A stretch of 64,000 nucleotides of DNA from Chloroflexota bacterium (GCA_026707145.1 JAPOXK010000023.1:62001-126000); one strand, 5' to 3'. Counted from the first letter of the stretch, positions 44,121 through 52,101 are shown. Program-made: numbers and translations. Notes: a model not told the origin generated them from the sequence alone.

Positions 44121-46184
44121 TTAGGCGATGGGGTCGGGATCGACGGCCGGATCGCGCTCGGCGACGTGCACGATGGGAGCGAGAGCGCGCCGAACGGCGG
44201 ATTCGACGGCAGGTTCGGCGAGCACCGTGAGGAGGTCGTTGGCCTCGATCTCCACGTCGCCGCGGGGGATGACGACGGCGTCGTCGCGGTGGATGGTGGT
44301 TACGACGGCCTCCTTGGGCAGCGAGATCTCCCTGAGACGCCGGCCGACCAACTCGGAGTCCGGCTCGACGGCGACCTCGATGAGGACCGCCCCGGCGAGG
44401 CGCTGTACGGGGCTGGTGGGGCGCTGGGGGGGAGCTTGACCGGCGGGGCGGCGCGAGAGCGCACGGATGACGTCCTGGTGATTGATGATACCGAGCAGCC
44501 GCCGGCGGTCCCAGCGTGCCACCACGGGGAGGTGACGTACGCCATGCTCCGCGAACAGCGAGACGACGGTGCGCAGGCTGTCGTCCGGATAGGTGCGGAG
44601 AGGGCTGCTGACGGCGAGGTCGCGAGCGGTGAGCTCGGCGGCGGTGCGGTCGAGCGCGGCGGTGAAGTCGGTGGTGGTGAGAATGCCGCGGAAATGCCCC
44701 TCGGGGTCGGTGACGGCGATGATGCTGGAGTCGGTTTCGCTGAAGACGCGGGCGAGATCTTCGAGCGTGGCGTCGTTGGCGGCTAGGGGGATGTCAGTGC
44801 GCATCGCTTCGGCGACGGTCCCTTGGTCCATTTCGAAGCCGCCCGGCTCTTCGCGCAGCTGGATGCCGGTCCGGCTGAGTTTGATCGAGTAGATCGTATC
44901 GCGGGTGATGATCTGGGCGAGGGCGGTGGCGATGGCGACGCCGGTCATGAGAGGCAGGATGAGGGAGTAGTCCCTGGTGAGCTCGAAGACGATGAAGAGG
45001 GAGGTGATGGGTGCGCGGGCGGCGGCGGCGAAGACCGCCGCCATGCCGACGATGGCGTAGGCGCCCGAGGGCGCGACGGAATCGGGGAAGAGGCTGGCAT
45101 AGCCTTCTCCGAGAAGGCCGCCGAGCATCGCCCCGAGGAAGAGGGAGGGAGCGAAGACGCCGCCCGAGGCGCCGCCGCCCAAGGTCAGCGAGGTGGCGAC
45201 GACCTTGAGCACGAGGAGCAAGGCAAGGGTGCCGGTGGCGATGCCGCCGACCGTGGCCGCTTCGATCGCGCCGAAGCCGGTGCCGAAGAGTTCGTCGTGC
45301 CAGAGGCCGAGGGCGCCGACGCCCAAGAGGGCGAGGGTGAGCTTGAGGTAGGGCGAGCTGGGGAGCCACTCGATCAGGCTCTCGAAGCCGTAGAGGGTAC
45401 GCACGAAGAGGATGCCTGTGACGGCGGCGGCGACACCGAGGATGGCGTAGAGCCCGATCTCAATGGTGGACTCCAGCTCGAGTTCGCGGGGGAGGAGGAT
45501 GCCGGGCCGGTCGCCGAAGAAGGCGATCGCGATCATGTTCGCGACGACGGCGCTGACGACCACGAGCGTGAAGTTGCGAACGTTGAAGCGGCGCAGGATC
45601 ACCTCCAGCGCGAAAAAGACGCCGGCGATCGGCGCGTTGAAGGTGGCGGCGATCCCGCCGGCGGCGCCGCCCGCGACCATGAGCGTCACCATCTCGGGCG
45701 GCTGGCGCATCACTTGCCCGATCGAGGAGGCGAGGGCGGCGCCGATCTGGACGATCGGGCCCTCGCGCCCGACGGATCCGCCGGCGCCGATCGTGAGCGC
45801 GGAGGCGAGTGTCTTGACGGCGGCCACGCGGGGGCGGATGCGCCCGCCCTCGGTCTCGACGGCGCGCATGACCTCGGGAACTCCGTGGCCCTTGGCCTCG
45901 CTGGCGAAGCGGAAAACCAGGATGCCGACCGGGAGGGCGACCACGGCGGGGATCAGGAACAGAGTCCAGTGCCCTAGGGCGTTCTCCAGCGCGCCGGCCA
46001 AGTCGCCGAGGAGGAGATCGTTGAAGCCTTCGAGAGCTTCGGTGAACGCGACCGCTCCCAAGCCGGCCGCGACACCGACGGCGAGCGCGAGCGCGAAGGG
46101 GGTGAAGTCCGCCGGCACCCGCATGCGGTAGAGGGTGCGGAGGGGCGCTTGGACGCGGGAGGCCGTCGCGTCCGCGAGAGTCAT
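44121..46184 (-). CDS. ClC-type chloride channel/transporter with CBS and TrkA-C domains
   Basis: The 687-residue membrane protein has the ClC core. The anion-selectivity motifs are GHGVPEV, GSVGREGPIVQ (with the gating Glu) and GGGASGGVFAPSLFLGAMLGG. After the core are two CBS domains (~450-590: EAMRTDIPLAANDATLEDLARVFSE and AVSSPLRTYPDDSLRTVVSLFAEHGVRHLPVV). A TrkA-C-like domain follows at the end (EVAVEPDSELVGRRLREISLPKEAVVTTI). In VFFALEVIL the position of the internal proton Glu of E. coli ClC appears to be Val by eye alignment, which would favour channel behaviour. Confidence 0.92.
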   Translation of the reverse strand: MTLADATASRVQAPLRTLYRMRVPADFTPFALALAVGVAAGLGAVAFTEALEGFNDLLLGDLAGALENALGHWTLFLIPAVVALPVGILVFRFASEAKGHGVPEVMRAVETEGGRIRPRVAAVKTLASALTIGAGGSVGREGPIVQIGAALASSIGQVMRQPPEMVTLMVAGGAAGGIAATFNAPIAGVFFALEVILRRFNVRNFTLVVVSAVVANMIAIAFFGDRPGILLPRELELESTIEIGLYAILGVAAAVTGILFVRTLYGFESLIEWLPSSPYLKLTLALLGVGALGLWHDELFGTGFGAIEAATVGGIATGTLALLLVLKVVATSLTLGGGASGGVFAPSLFLGAMLGGLLGEGYASLFPDSVAPSGAYAIVGMAAVFAAAARAPITSLFIVFELTRDYSLILPLMTGVAIATALAQIITRDTIYSIKLSRTGIQLREEPGGFEMDQGTVAEAMRTDIPLAANDATLEDLARVFSETDSSIIAVTDPEGHFRGILTTTDFTAALDRTAAELTARDLAVSSPLRTYPDDSLRTVVSLFAEHGVRHLPVVARWDRRRLLGIINHQDVIRALSRRPAGQAPPQRPTSPVQRLAGAVLIEVAVEPDSELVGRRLREISLPKEAVVTTIHRDDAVVIPRGDVEIEANDLLTVLAEPAVESAVRRALAPIVHVAERDPAVDPDPIA

Positions 46185-46286
46185 GGGTTAGGCACGCGCA
46201 GCCGGCGCGGACGCGGGGGGCGCTGGTGGGGAGGGGTCGACGCGATTCACCTGCGATCGGTTCCGTGGACCGATTGGAAGCACACC

Positions 46287-47891
46287 TTAGAAGGGGCAGA
46301 GCTCTTCTGTGCCTGGGGCGGTAGCGGCACTGTAGCCGAACTGACTCCAGAAGGTACGGAACTGATCGGCGAGGGGGGCAAGCTCGTTGTTGAGGGTGGC
46401 GCAGCCGGCGCTGACATCGTTGCTGCCGGCGTAGCCGCTGAGGAAGGCGTTGGCGAGGCGGGCGTGCAGCCCTTCTTCGGTTGCGCCGAGCTGCGCTGCG
46501 GAGATGGCGGCGGCCGTATCGCCCTGGAGCGCAAGCACGATGGCCCGGCGCAAGTGGGAGAAGGCGGTGAGTTCGGCTCGCTCGTTGGGGATCTCGCCGG
46601 TCTGGAGGGCGGCGTTGCCGACCGCTTCCTCGTAGGCGGCCAGGGCGTCCTGGTAAGCGCCGGCGGCGAAGGCTTCGTTGCCGGGCACGATCGTGCAAAT
46701 GAGGGAGTCGCTGGAGCTGCTGTCCCCTTCGATGAGCTGGAGGGTGCCGGAGTGGGCGCTGTAGAGGAGGCCGCCCGTGCCGCAGGCCGGTCCGGCGTTC
46801 GGGGAGCCGGTGGCATCGCTGGCGATGGTGATATCCGCAACGCCGTCGCCGGTGCGGTCGCTAAAGTCGAATAGGGCAGCGCCGGCGATCTCGATCAAAC
46901 CCGCTGCGAGGTCCACATACGTCTGCGTGTCGCTATCCCAGCTAAGGACGTGCAGGATGGTGACGCATCCCGAGGCGCTGCAGTCAACTTCTTGGAAGGT
47001 GATGTCGGGCCACACGTCGCCGTTGATATCGCGTGTGTGCAGGACGGCGACATCGAAGGCTGGGCCGGTCGCGGAGAGTTGGTAGGCGACACGGAAGCTC
47101 GTGCCATCATCGCCAGAGGGCTCGAAGATGACAAGGTCGCTGCTGATCTGTGAGAAGTCAGAAGGGGTGGGATCCGTGAAGATAATGGCGGCGCTGCTGT
47201 ACCCGTCCAGGTTGGTGTCGACGAGATTGCAGCGGTCGCCTCCGAAGACGGGTGGCATGCCCCACTCGTTGAAGAGCGGGATGATGCAGTCGCCGACGCT
47301 TTGGCGCGCGTCGATCCAGGCAAGAGCGCTGTCGGCGAAGGTGGTGAAACCCGCGGGCCGGTCCGGCACGGCGGTGTCGTCCGTAACGGTTTCGAGGCCG
47401 GAGTCGGCCGCTTGGGGCGGGATAATCAGCTCTTGGCCGATGTCGATTCTGTCCGGATTCGTGAGGTTGTTGGCTTCGACGATGGCGTTGACGGTGACGC
47501 CAAATTGCACCGCGATCAATCCGATCGTGTCGCCCGGCTGCACGATGTAGATGATGTCTCCCTCGCGGGGCTCGATCTGACGCGAAGCGTCCGGGACGTT
47601 GGCAGGACTGCCTGCTTCCAAGATGATGGCAGGATCTTCGGGGGCGACAGGGCGGTCTTCCAGGCGATCTTCAAAGGGAGTGTCGGCAGGCTCGCCGGGG
47701 ACCGCGTCCGTGGGAGGGGGTTGGACGCCCGCGGTGGGGTCAACGTCGTCGAAGTTCGGGGTGCGGTCCTCGCCCGAGCCGGGCGCTACGTTTTCCGTGC
47801 TGAACAGGTCGTCTCCACCGCCGCACGCCACCAGGGCCACACACAGAAGAGAGATGCCCAGGAGGGCGATCGGTCGGCGCTTCCGCATCAT
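46287..47891 (-). CDS. Lipoprotein with LysM domain and VCBS/FG-GAP-like repeats
   Basis: The 534-residue product has a signal peptide and lipobox (VALVAC, Cys ~23), then an acidic Pro-rich linker and a LysM domain (YIVQPGDTIGLIAVQFGVTVNAIVEANNLTNPDRIDIGQELIIP) that should bind peptidoglycan. The following region has three Asp-rich calcium-type loops (DTNLDGYSSAAII, DINGDVWPDITF, DRTGDGVADITIAS) as in FG-GAP/VCBS repeats. The C-terminus is a helical, TPR-like segment (NEAFAAGAYQDALAAYEEAV). It is likely anchored outside the membrane and attached to the wall. Function unknown. Confidence 0.85.
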   Translation of the reverse strand: MMRKRRPIALLGISLLCVALVACGGGDDLFSTENVAPGSGEDRTPNFDDVDPTAGVQPPPTDAVPGEPADTPFEDRLEDRPVAPEDPAIILEAGSPANVPDASRQIEPREGDIIYIVQPGDTIGLIAVQFGVTVNAIVEANNLTNPDRIDIGQELIIPPQAADSGLETVTDDTAVPDRPAGFTTFADSALAWIDARQSVGDCIIPLFNEWGMPPVFGGDRCNLVDTNLDGYSSAAIIFTDPTPSDFSQISSDLVIFEPSGDDGTSFRVAYQLSATGPAFDVAVLHTRDINGDVWPDITFQEVDCSASGCVTILHVLSWDSDTQTYVDLAAGLIEIAGAALFDFSDRTGDGVADITIASDATGSPNAGPACGTGGLLYSAHSGTLQLIEGDSSSSDSLICTIVPGNEAFAAGAYQDALAAYEEAVGNAALQTGEIPNERAELTAFSHLRRAIVLALQGDTAAAISAAQLGATEEGLHARLANAFLSGYAGSNDVSAGCATLNNELAPLADQFRTFWSQFGYSAATAPGTEELCPF

Positions 47892-48020
47892 ATTCTCTGC
47901 TTGTCCCCGACCCTATTCGGTACTGTAGCGCGACACGTTGGCTGGCGCTCGTGCGGCCGGCCGCGGCGCTTTGCTTTCACTAGGTTCCAACGTTCGGCGA
48001 CGGCAGTTGGTTCCCCGGCC

Positions 48021-48476
48021 TTAGCGGCCACTGGATCCGAAACCGCTGCTGCCCCGGTCGGTCGTGGTCAGTTCGTCCACTTCGAGAACCTCGGTTCGCA
48101 ACACGGGGGCGACGACCAGCTGTGCGATGCGGTCGCCGTGACGGATGGGGAAGGAACGGCCGGGGTCACCACGGAAGGCCATGTCGACCAGCACTTCGCC
48201 GCGGTAGTCGCTGTCGATGGTGCCGAAGGCGACGACGACTCCTTGGCGAGACAGCCCCGATCGCGGTCGGACCTGCACCTCGTAGCCTGGCGGGGGCTCG
48301 ACGGCGATGCCCGTGCCGATGAGCTGGGGCATGGCCGTGAGATTGAGGGTCTCTCCGGCCCCGCCGAGGTCGGCGTAGAGGTCCAGGCCGGAGCTGCCCG
48401 GGGTTGCGCGCACGGGAAGGCGAGCGCTGGCGCGCAGGCGCTGGACTTTGAGGGTTGGAATGTCCGCATTACACAT
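48021..48476 (-). CDS. dut: dUTP diphosphatase
   Basis: This enzyme hydrolyses dUTP to dUMP, keeping uracil out of DNA. The trimeric-type motifs are all present: GSSGLDLYAD, RPRSGLSRQGV, GTIDSDYRGEVLV, GDRIAQLVV and the C-terminal RGSSGFGSSGR arm. Start 48476 (MCNADIPTLKVQRL) was chosen over 48488. The leader is very short relative to the TATAAA element upstream. Confidence 0.94.
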   Translation of the reverse strand: MCNADIPTLKVQRLRASARLPVRATPGSSGLDLYADLGGAGETLNLTAMPQLIGTGIAVEPPPGYEVQVRPRSGLSRQGVVVAFGTIDSDYRGEVLVDMAFRGDPGRSFPIRHGDRIAQLVVAPVLRTEVLEVDELTTTDRGSSGFGSSGR

Positions 48477-48492
48477 GCAGAAAAGCACTTAT

Positions 48493-48535
48493 TTTATAGG
48501 TAGAATGACAAATCTACGTTCCGTCATTATCACTT
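48493..48535 (-). promoter_or_regulatory. AT-rich promoter/operator region upstream of dut
   Basis: The minus strand has TATAAA at 48493-48498, about 17 bases before the chosen dut start. Upstream lies an inverted repeat, AATGAC paired with GTCATT, separated by about 12 bases, and then the short palindrome CACTTAGTG. The AT content stands out from the GC-rich surroundings. Promoter and operator roles are inferred. Confidence 0.45.
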
Positions 48536-48660
48536 AGTGTATTCCGCACGATGGGACACTCCCAGGGCGCATCCGACGGGTAGGCGACCGCAACGCGCGG
48601 GTACACTCCACCACGCTCCAACAGTGCCTGTTCGGTCGGGAGAATCGGTCCACCTTCGGA

Positions 48661-49224
48661 TCAAGTGAGCGCGTTCCGGACCACGCCATCGTTGAGGAGC
48701 GCTGCTAGCTCGGAGAACGGTCCTTCATCGGTTCCTTCCTCCGGCACGTCCCAGAAGACGGTGCGGAGGCTCCCGTCGCCGATATGGTCCAGCAGCAACG
48801 CCAGCACCCGGGCGCGGCGCTCGGGAGCGATCTCGAAGTAGTCACAGAGACTCCGCAGCGGGATCCCGAGCCGCGAGCGGCCGTTCACGCGCACCTTCAC
48901 CCCCTTGAGGTTGCCGTGCTTGACATGCCAGGAGATGCTCTGCGGCGTCATGTCGAAGAGGCGCGCCGCCTGATCGCGGGAGAGGATCACGTCATCCATC
49001 GGGTAGTAAATGGCCGGGGTGGGGGAGATGCTTGCGTCCGCCAGCGAGAACCCCACCTGTTGGCGCTCATCCAGGTCCGGTGCCATGTCGACCGAGACCA
49101 AGGCGTTCGCGAGCGATTCCCAGGAAACGTCGTACGTCCGCGCGAGCTTCCACAGCTGCTCGCCCATTTGCTGCAGCATCTTCTGGTCCGGATCGATCCT
49201 CATCTTCGGGTCGGGATCGGCCAT
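48661..49224 (-). CDS. HTH DNA-binding protein at the edge of the accessory region
   Basis: The 187-residue product starts at the ATG at 49224 (MADPDPKMRIDPDQ), preceded by GCGAGGACG. The TTG start at 49278 in the track is less likely. An excisionase-like HTH is visible in VILSRDQAARLFDMTPQSISWHVKHGNLKGVKVRVNGRSRLGIPLRSL. The C-terminal part is acidic. A transposon has inserted 78 bases upstream of the start, so its original promoter or upstream partner has been moved 2.4 kb away. A TATAAT on the minus strand in the transposon terminal repeat may now drive it. Confidence 0.75.
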   Translation of the reverse strand: MADPDPKMRIDPDQKMLQQMGEQLWKLARTYDVSWESLANALVSVDMAPDLDERQQVGFSLADASISPTPAIYYPMDDVILSRDQAARLFDMTPQSISWHVKHGNLKGVKVRVNGRSRLGIPLRSLCDYFEIAPERRARVLALLLDHIGDGSLRTVFWDVPEEGTDEGPFSELAALLNDGVVRNALT

Positions 49225-49301
49225 CGTCCTCGCTTTGCCTGCCCTGGCTCGCCGACCATCACACGATGGAACAAGCAATAGCGTACCGCAGCGCCGCTGG
49301 C

Positions 49302-49309
49302 AACGAGGC
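49302..49309. repeat. Target-site duplication, left copy
   Basis: The octamer AACGAGGC directly abuts the left terminal inverted repeat. It is identical to the octamer at 51749-51756. Eight base pairs is the duplication length known for IS1595-type transposases. Confidence 0.9.
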
Positions 49310-49332
49310 GGGGATTATATAGCTGAGTACCC
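49310..49332 (+). repeat. Left terminal inverted repeat of the transposon
   Basis: The left end begins GGGGATTATATAG and finishes TGAGTACCC, with one differing base between the two blocks compared with the right end. The minus strand of this repeat carries TATAAT and may serve as an outward -10 element towards the HTH gene at 49224. Confidence 0.92.
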
Positions 49333-49356
49333 GGGCCGATAGAACGGCAGTTGGCG

Positions 49357-49385
49357 TTGCCAGTCTTGCGAACGCTGCGTAAGGT
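49357..49385 (+). promoter_or_regulatory. Candidate promoter for the 31-residue ORF
   Basis: TTGCCA at 49357-49362 and TAAGGT at 49380-49385 are separated by 17 bases. They lie 22 bases upstream of the ATG of the small cargo ORF. Confidence 0.5.
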
Positions 49386-49407
49386 GGAGAAGAGGGAGGA
49401 CGTGATC

Positions 49408-49503
49408 ATGCCGCGAAAGCCAACGGACCTCCGCATTCCCACGACCCCCGAGAAGCTGGTACAGGCGATACTCAAGCCACCGAAGAAGAAGCCCGCGCGA
49501 TAG
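49408..49503 (+). CDS. 31-residue basic protein, transposon cargo
   Basis: The ORF is too short for the track. It encodes a Pro/Lys-rich peptide starting MPRKPTDLRIPTTPEKL and ending PPKKKPAR. A strong ribosome binding site (GAGGGAGGA) lies 8 bases before the ATG, and a plausible promoter is upstream. A stable hairpin follows, shared with the convergent cargo gene. Small basic ORFs beside larger cargo genes are known in IS1595-type transposons. Any function, such as nucleic-acid binding or partnership with the 283-residue protein, is inference. Confidence 0.6.
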   Translation: MPRKPTDLRIPTTPEKLVQAILKPPKKKPAR

Positions 49504-49568
49504 CCCGGCAGCGTGTCGCATAGGGGGCTGAGCCCTCGCACTTGCAGGTGGTAAAATTGAAAGCGCAC

Positions 49569-49600
49569 GTGAGAAACGGCCCCGAAGGGCCGCTTCTCAC
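49569..49600. terminator. Hairpin between convergent cargo genes
   Basis: A 14-bp stem with one mismatch (GTGAGAAACGGCCC against GGGCCGCTTCTCAC) has the loop CGAA on the plus strand. On the minus strand the loop is TTCG closed by C-G, a very stable tetraloop. No strong T-run follows, but its position between the ends of two convergent genes suggests a bidirectional terminator. Confidence 0.65.
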
Positions 49601-49751
49601 GCCTATTTGGTGGCGTAGGCGCACAGGGAATTGGATTAGAGCCTCAACCCCTGGTGCCCACGCCGTACGAGGCACCTGCTGCATCGCAGCATTGCCCTTC
49701 TAGGAGCGGGCGGGGCACGGACCTCTAGATCGCCCGGCCCCGTCGCTCCAA

Positions 49752-50603
49752 TCACTGACCGTTAGCTCCGGCCAGTCCTGAACCAGCCGTCTTGGCTGAA
49801 TCCGGCCCGTTGGTGCTGCCAGGTGGCAGCATTTTCCGCTCTTCATACGCTTTCAGTTTGTCCACCAAATCGAGAACAAATTTCCTGTCGGGCTCCGACA
49901 GCGTGAAGAGATCAACAGTGACGGACATTGAGACCGTGCCACCGCTATCGAGCGTGATGCTCTTCTCCATTGCTGGTCCGGGTCCATTGCCGCCATCGCC
50001 GTTACCGCTGGATTCTTTTTCAACGGACTTATCGGCTACGGCTGTCGGCACACCACTGAACAGTGCCGCCGGGGTCACAAGGCGATCCTTTCCCTCTGAG
50101 AAATACCCAGCCTGCTCAGCGGCACGAGCCATGACCTGGCGTGCTTTCTTGCACTGCTTGGGCGCGACTCCTAGCTCCAGCATGACCCGTTCAAGGCCAA
50201 CGTCGGGCGGCAACAGTCGCCCCTTGAACTTTTCGAACACCTGGTCGAAGAGAGGAATATTTCGAAAGGCCTCGGCGCGGGCCTTATCACGAGTCTTGGG
50301 GTCCACCATTCGATGCCCGAGGTCCGCCAGCTCAACGCGATCGTCGTTAAGGTTGACGATGCCGAAATCACGAGACGCGTAGAGCTTCGTGCGGAAAGCC
50401 CCGCTCCCGACGCTGTCGTGGCCCATCCACATCGCCAGAGAGGCCGTATCGCCGCTTCCGCCTCGTCCGTGTAGCACCTCGGCCAGATTCTGAGCATCGT
50501 CGATATCGTTATAGGGGAACACGATCGTCGAGCGAATGCGAGAGCCTTCTGCCTCCTTCGATTTCTCGGTTTCAACCGGTTTCACTGGCGCTGCTTCTAC
50601 CAT
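49752..50603 (-). CDS. Transposon cargo protein of unknown function (283 residues)
   Basis: The ATG is preceded by GGAGG. An acidic N-terminal tail leads into two winged-helix-like segments: IRSTIVFPYNDIDDAQNLAEVLHGRGG with LAMWMGHDSVGSGAFRTKLYASRDFGIVNLNDDRVELADLGHRMVDP, and a second near PPDVGLERVMLELGVAPKQCKKARQVMARAAEQAGYF. A Gly/Asn-rich linker precedes a C-terminal beta/helix segment (VSMSVTVDLFTLSEPDRKFVLDLVDKLKAYEERK). The pattern suggests a DNA-binding or regulatory protein. I do not recognise the family. It is carried inside the transposon, so it travels with it. Confidence 0.8.
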   Translation of the reverse strand: MVEAAPVKPVETEKSKEAEGSRIRSTIVFPYNDIDDAQNLAEVLHGRGGSGDTASLAMWMGHDSVGSGAFRTKLYASRDFGIVNLNDDRVELADLGHRMVDPKTRDKARAEAFRNIPLFDQVFEKFKGRLLPPDVGLERVMLELGVAPKQCKKARQVMARAAEQAGYFSEGKDRLVTPAALFSGVPTAVADKSVEKESSGNGDGGNGPGPAMEKSITLDSGGTVSMSVTVDLFTLSEPDRKFVLDLVDKLKAYEERKMLPPGSTNGPDSAKTAGSGLAGANGQ

Positions 50604-50675
50604 GTGGTTCCTCCAGACTGCTCGGCATTAGGCACACCCAGATCCAAGCACGACTGCAGGCAACGCGTCAAGCCT

Positions 50676-50697
50676 ATAATGCCGGAAGAGGCATTAT
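50676..50697. other. Inverted repeat between cargo and transposase genes
   Basis: The perfect 8-bp stem ATAATGCC / GGCATTAT encloses the loop GGAAGA. It lies downstream of the transposase stop and upstream of the cargo gene start on the minus strand. A TTGACG on the minus strand at about 50665-50670 could be a -35 for the cargo gene. The hairpin may be a terminator or an operator. Confidence 0.5.
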
Positions 50698-50735
50698 CGG
50701 ATACAGAAGGCATTAATGGTAACTGGGTGGCGCAG

Positions 50736-51674
50736 CTAGGAAATCAGCTCCCGATATTGGAGCCGCTTCCCTACGAGACCGCGGGCAACGGAGCGCATCT
50801 GTTCAGCAGTATCGAGCGAGCGCTGATTGTGCCGTCCGGCGAACTCTGACACGTACCGACTCAGGTGCTTCTCGCTCATCTGGTGGAAGGCTCCGGAGTA
50901 GCCCCGCTTGAGCATGGACCAGAACGACTCGATCCCGTTCGTGTGGGTCTGCTCGATCGCGTACGTCCCGACGCTGTGCTGCACGTACTTGTGCCGGAAC
51001 TCACCGTCCAGCGGGAAGTAGGCTCCGTGCCCATCGGAGTAGACCTGAGCGCCGGGGGCTGCGTGCTTGCGAACGAAGTTCCGCAGTACGGGAGCCTTTG
51101 CCTGCCCAATGACCTCAGCTCGGACTTTCCCTGTGGCGCGATCCTTCGCGCCGACGATAGCGATCCTGTCTGACGTTCCGACCCGGCCAGCGCGGCGCTG
51201 GTACTCGTGCTTGTTCTTCTCTTTGCCACCAATGAACGCCTCATCCACTTCCACGGGGCCGCGTATCGGCTCATCGCCGTGGTCTCCCCATGCTTCCCGA
51301 ATCCGGTGCGCCAGATGCCACGCGGACTTCTGCGTAATGTTGAGATCGCGGTGCAGCTTCAAGCTGGAGACGCCCTTGAGGGACGTGGTGACGAGATAGA
51401 TCGCGATGGCCCAGGTGCGGTAGCCGAGCTTGGAATCGGCCATCGCCGTCCCTGTGCGGACGCTGAAGCGCTTGCGGCAGTCGCGGCAGCGGTAGGGCAT
51501 CGTGGGATGGGATGCGCCCGTCTGCACATTGCCTGAATCGCAGTGCGGGCAGATCGCGCCATCGGGCCAGCGGGAGTCATGGAACCAGCGCTCAGCCGTC
51601 TGGTCGTCAGGGAATATCTCGAACAGCTCCGTAAGGCTGATCCCGTTGCGTGTGCTCTTCCCTGGTCCCGACAT
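50736..51674 (-). CDS. IS1595-type transposase
   Basis: The 312-residue product has the family layout. An N-terminal zinc ribbon (CPHCDSGNVQTG...YRCRDCRKRFS) is followed by an HTH-like region (MADSKLGYRTWAIAIYLVTTSLKGVSSLKL) and the catalytic domain with EVDEAFIGGKEKNKH (first Asp), VYSDGHGAY (second Asp) and HTNGIESFWSMLKRGY (third acidic site). GGAGGG sits a few bases before the ATG. No frameshift or stop interrupts it, so it should be functional. It lies at the right end of the transposon and reads inwards. Confidence 0.95.
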   Translation of the reverse strand: MSGPGKSTRNGISLTELFEIFPDDQTAERWFHDSRWPDGAICPHCDSGNVQTGASHPTMPYRCRDCRKRFSVRTGTAMADSKLGYRTWAIAIYLVTTSLKGVSSLKLHRDLNITQKSAWHLAHRIREAWGDHGDEPIRGPVEVDEAFIGGKEKNKHEYQRRAGRVGTSDRIAIVGAKDRATGKVRAEVIGQAKAPVLRNFVRKHAAPGAQVYSDGHGAYFPLDGEFRHKYVQHSVGTYAIEQTHTNGIESFWSMLKRGYSGAFHQMSEKHLSRYVSEFAGRHNQRSLDTAEQMRSVARGLVGKRLQYRELIS

Positions 51675-51696
51675 GATAACCCTCCGTAGTGATACA

Positions 51697-51725
51697 AGAG
51701 TACCCTAGACGGGAGGGAAAGTCAA
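51697..51725 (-). promoter_or_regulatory. Transposase promoter abutting the right TIR
   Basis: On the minus strand TTGACT (51720-51725) and TACTCT (51697-51702) are separated by exactly 17 bases. The -35 touches the inner end of the TIR. The -10 region contains GAGTACCCT (51698-51706), the inverse of AGGGTACTC at 51725-51733. Transposase bound to the TIR could therefore repress its own promoter. Confidence 0.7.
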
Positions 51726-51748
51726 GGGTACTCATCTATATAATCCCC
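51726..51748 (-). repeat. Right terminal inverted repeat of the transposon
   Basis: Read on the minus strand it begins GGGGATTATATAG and finishes TGAGTACCC, matching the left end with one mismatch out of 23. Confidence 0.92.
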
Positions 51749-51756
51749 AACGAGGC
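51749..51756. repeat. Target-site duplication, right copy
   Basis: AACGAGGC follows the right terminal repeat without a gap and is identical to 49302-49309. Confidence 0.9.
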
Positions 51757-51861
51757 CGGGTCGGCCCTATGCAAGAATCGCCTCCGGCGCCCGCAGCATC
51801 AGGCGGACGGCGGTGCGGGGTCGGATTGGAAAGGGGGGGATTCGACCTGCTGGCCGCGCCG

Positions 51862-52101
51862 TCACCGCCGCCGCCGCGTGGGGGGCAATCCCCGCCGTTC
51901 CCGCTCGTCCGCGCACCAGCGCTTGACCGATTCGTAGGAGACGCCCACCTGCAGGGCGATCGCGTCCAGCGTCGGCGGCGGCCAGCCCGAGTCAAAGCGC
52001 AGCCGGATCACTCCCTGCCGGACATGGTCCGGGTAGGCCTGGCCCAAGAGCAAGCCGCGCCGCCGCGCCGACTGTTCCTAGTCCGTTCGCCATCGCGCCA
52101 T
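51862..52101 (-). pseudogene. Small HTH protein interrupted by an in-frame TAG
   Basis: From an ATG at 52101 (MARWRTD), preceded by AGGAAG, the frame meets TAG at 52078-52080. It then stays open for 72 codons to 51862. The open part contains RLRFDSGWPPPTLDAIALQVGVSYESVKRWCADERERR. This shares the pattern RLRFD..PP...I....G....(T/S)V(R/K)RWC..ER.RR with the HTH of the larger protein at 52138-53586, which ends 36 bases upstream. It could be a broken gene, a gene starting at an internal TTG (52053) or GTG, or a case of stop readthrough. As a 63-residue product from TTG it would still contain the whole HTH. Confidence 0.55.

Larger units (their letters stand above)
49310..51748 (-). mobile_element. 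Complete IS1595-type transposon with two cargo genes
   Basis: The 2439-bp element is bounded by 23-bp terminal inverted repeats with a single mismatch and by a perfect 8-bp direct repeat (AACGAGGC). It contains an IS1595-type transposase on the minus strand, a 283-residue cargo gene on the minus strand and a 31-residue ORF on the plus strand. Intact ends, a perfect duplication and a full-length transposase suggest a recent insertion that could still be active. It splits a run of minus-strand HTH genes. TIRs, duplication and transposase are all seen directly. Family assignment rests on the transposase sequence. Confidence 0.93.

Noticed and set aside
52078-52080. Recoding of TAG as an amino acid (alternative code)
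   Set aside because: TAG serves as a normal stop for other genes in the window (for example 52138-53586 and the helicase), so a genome-wide reassignment is not supported.
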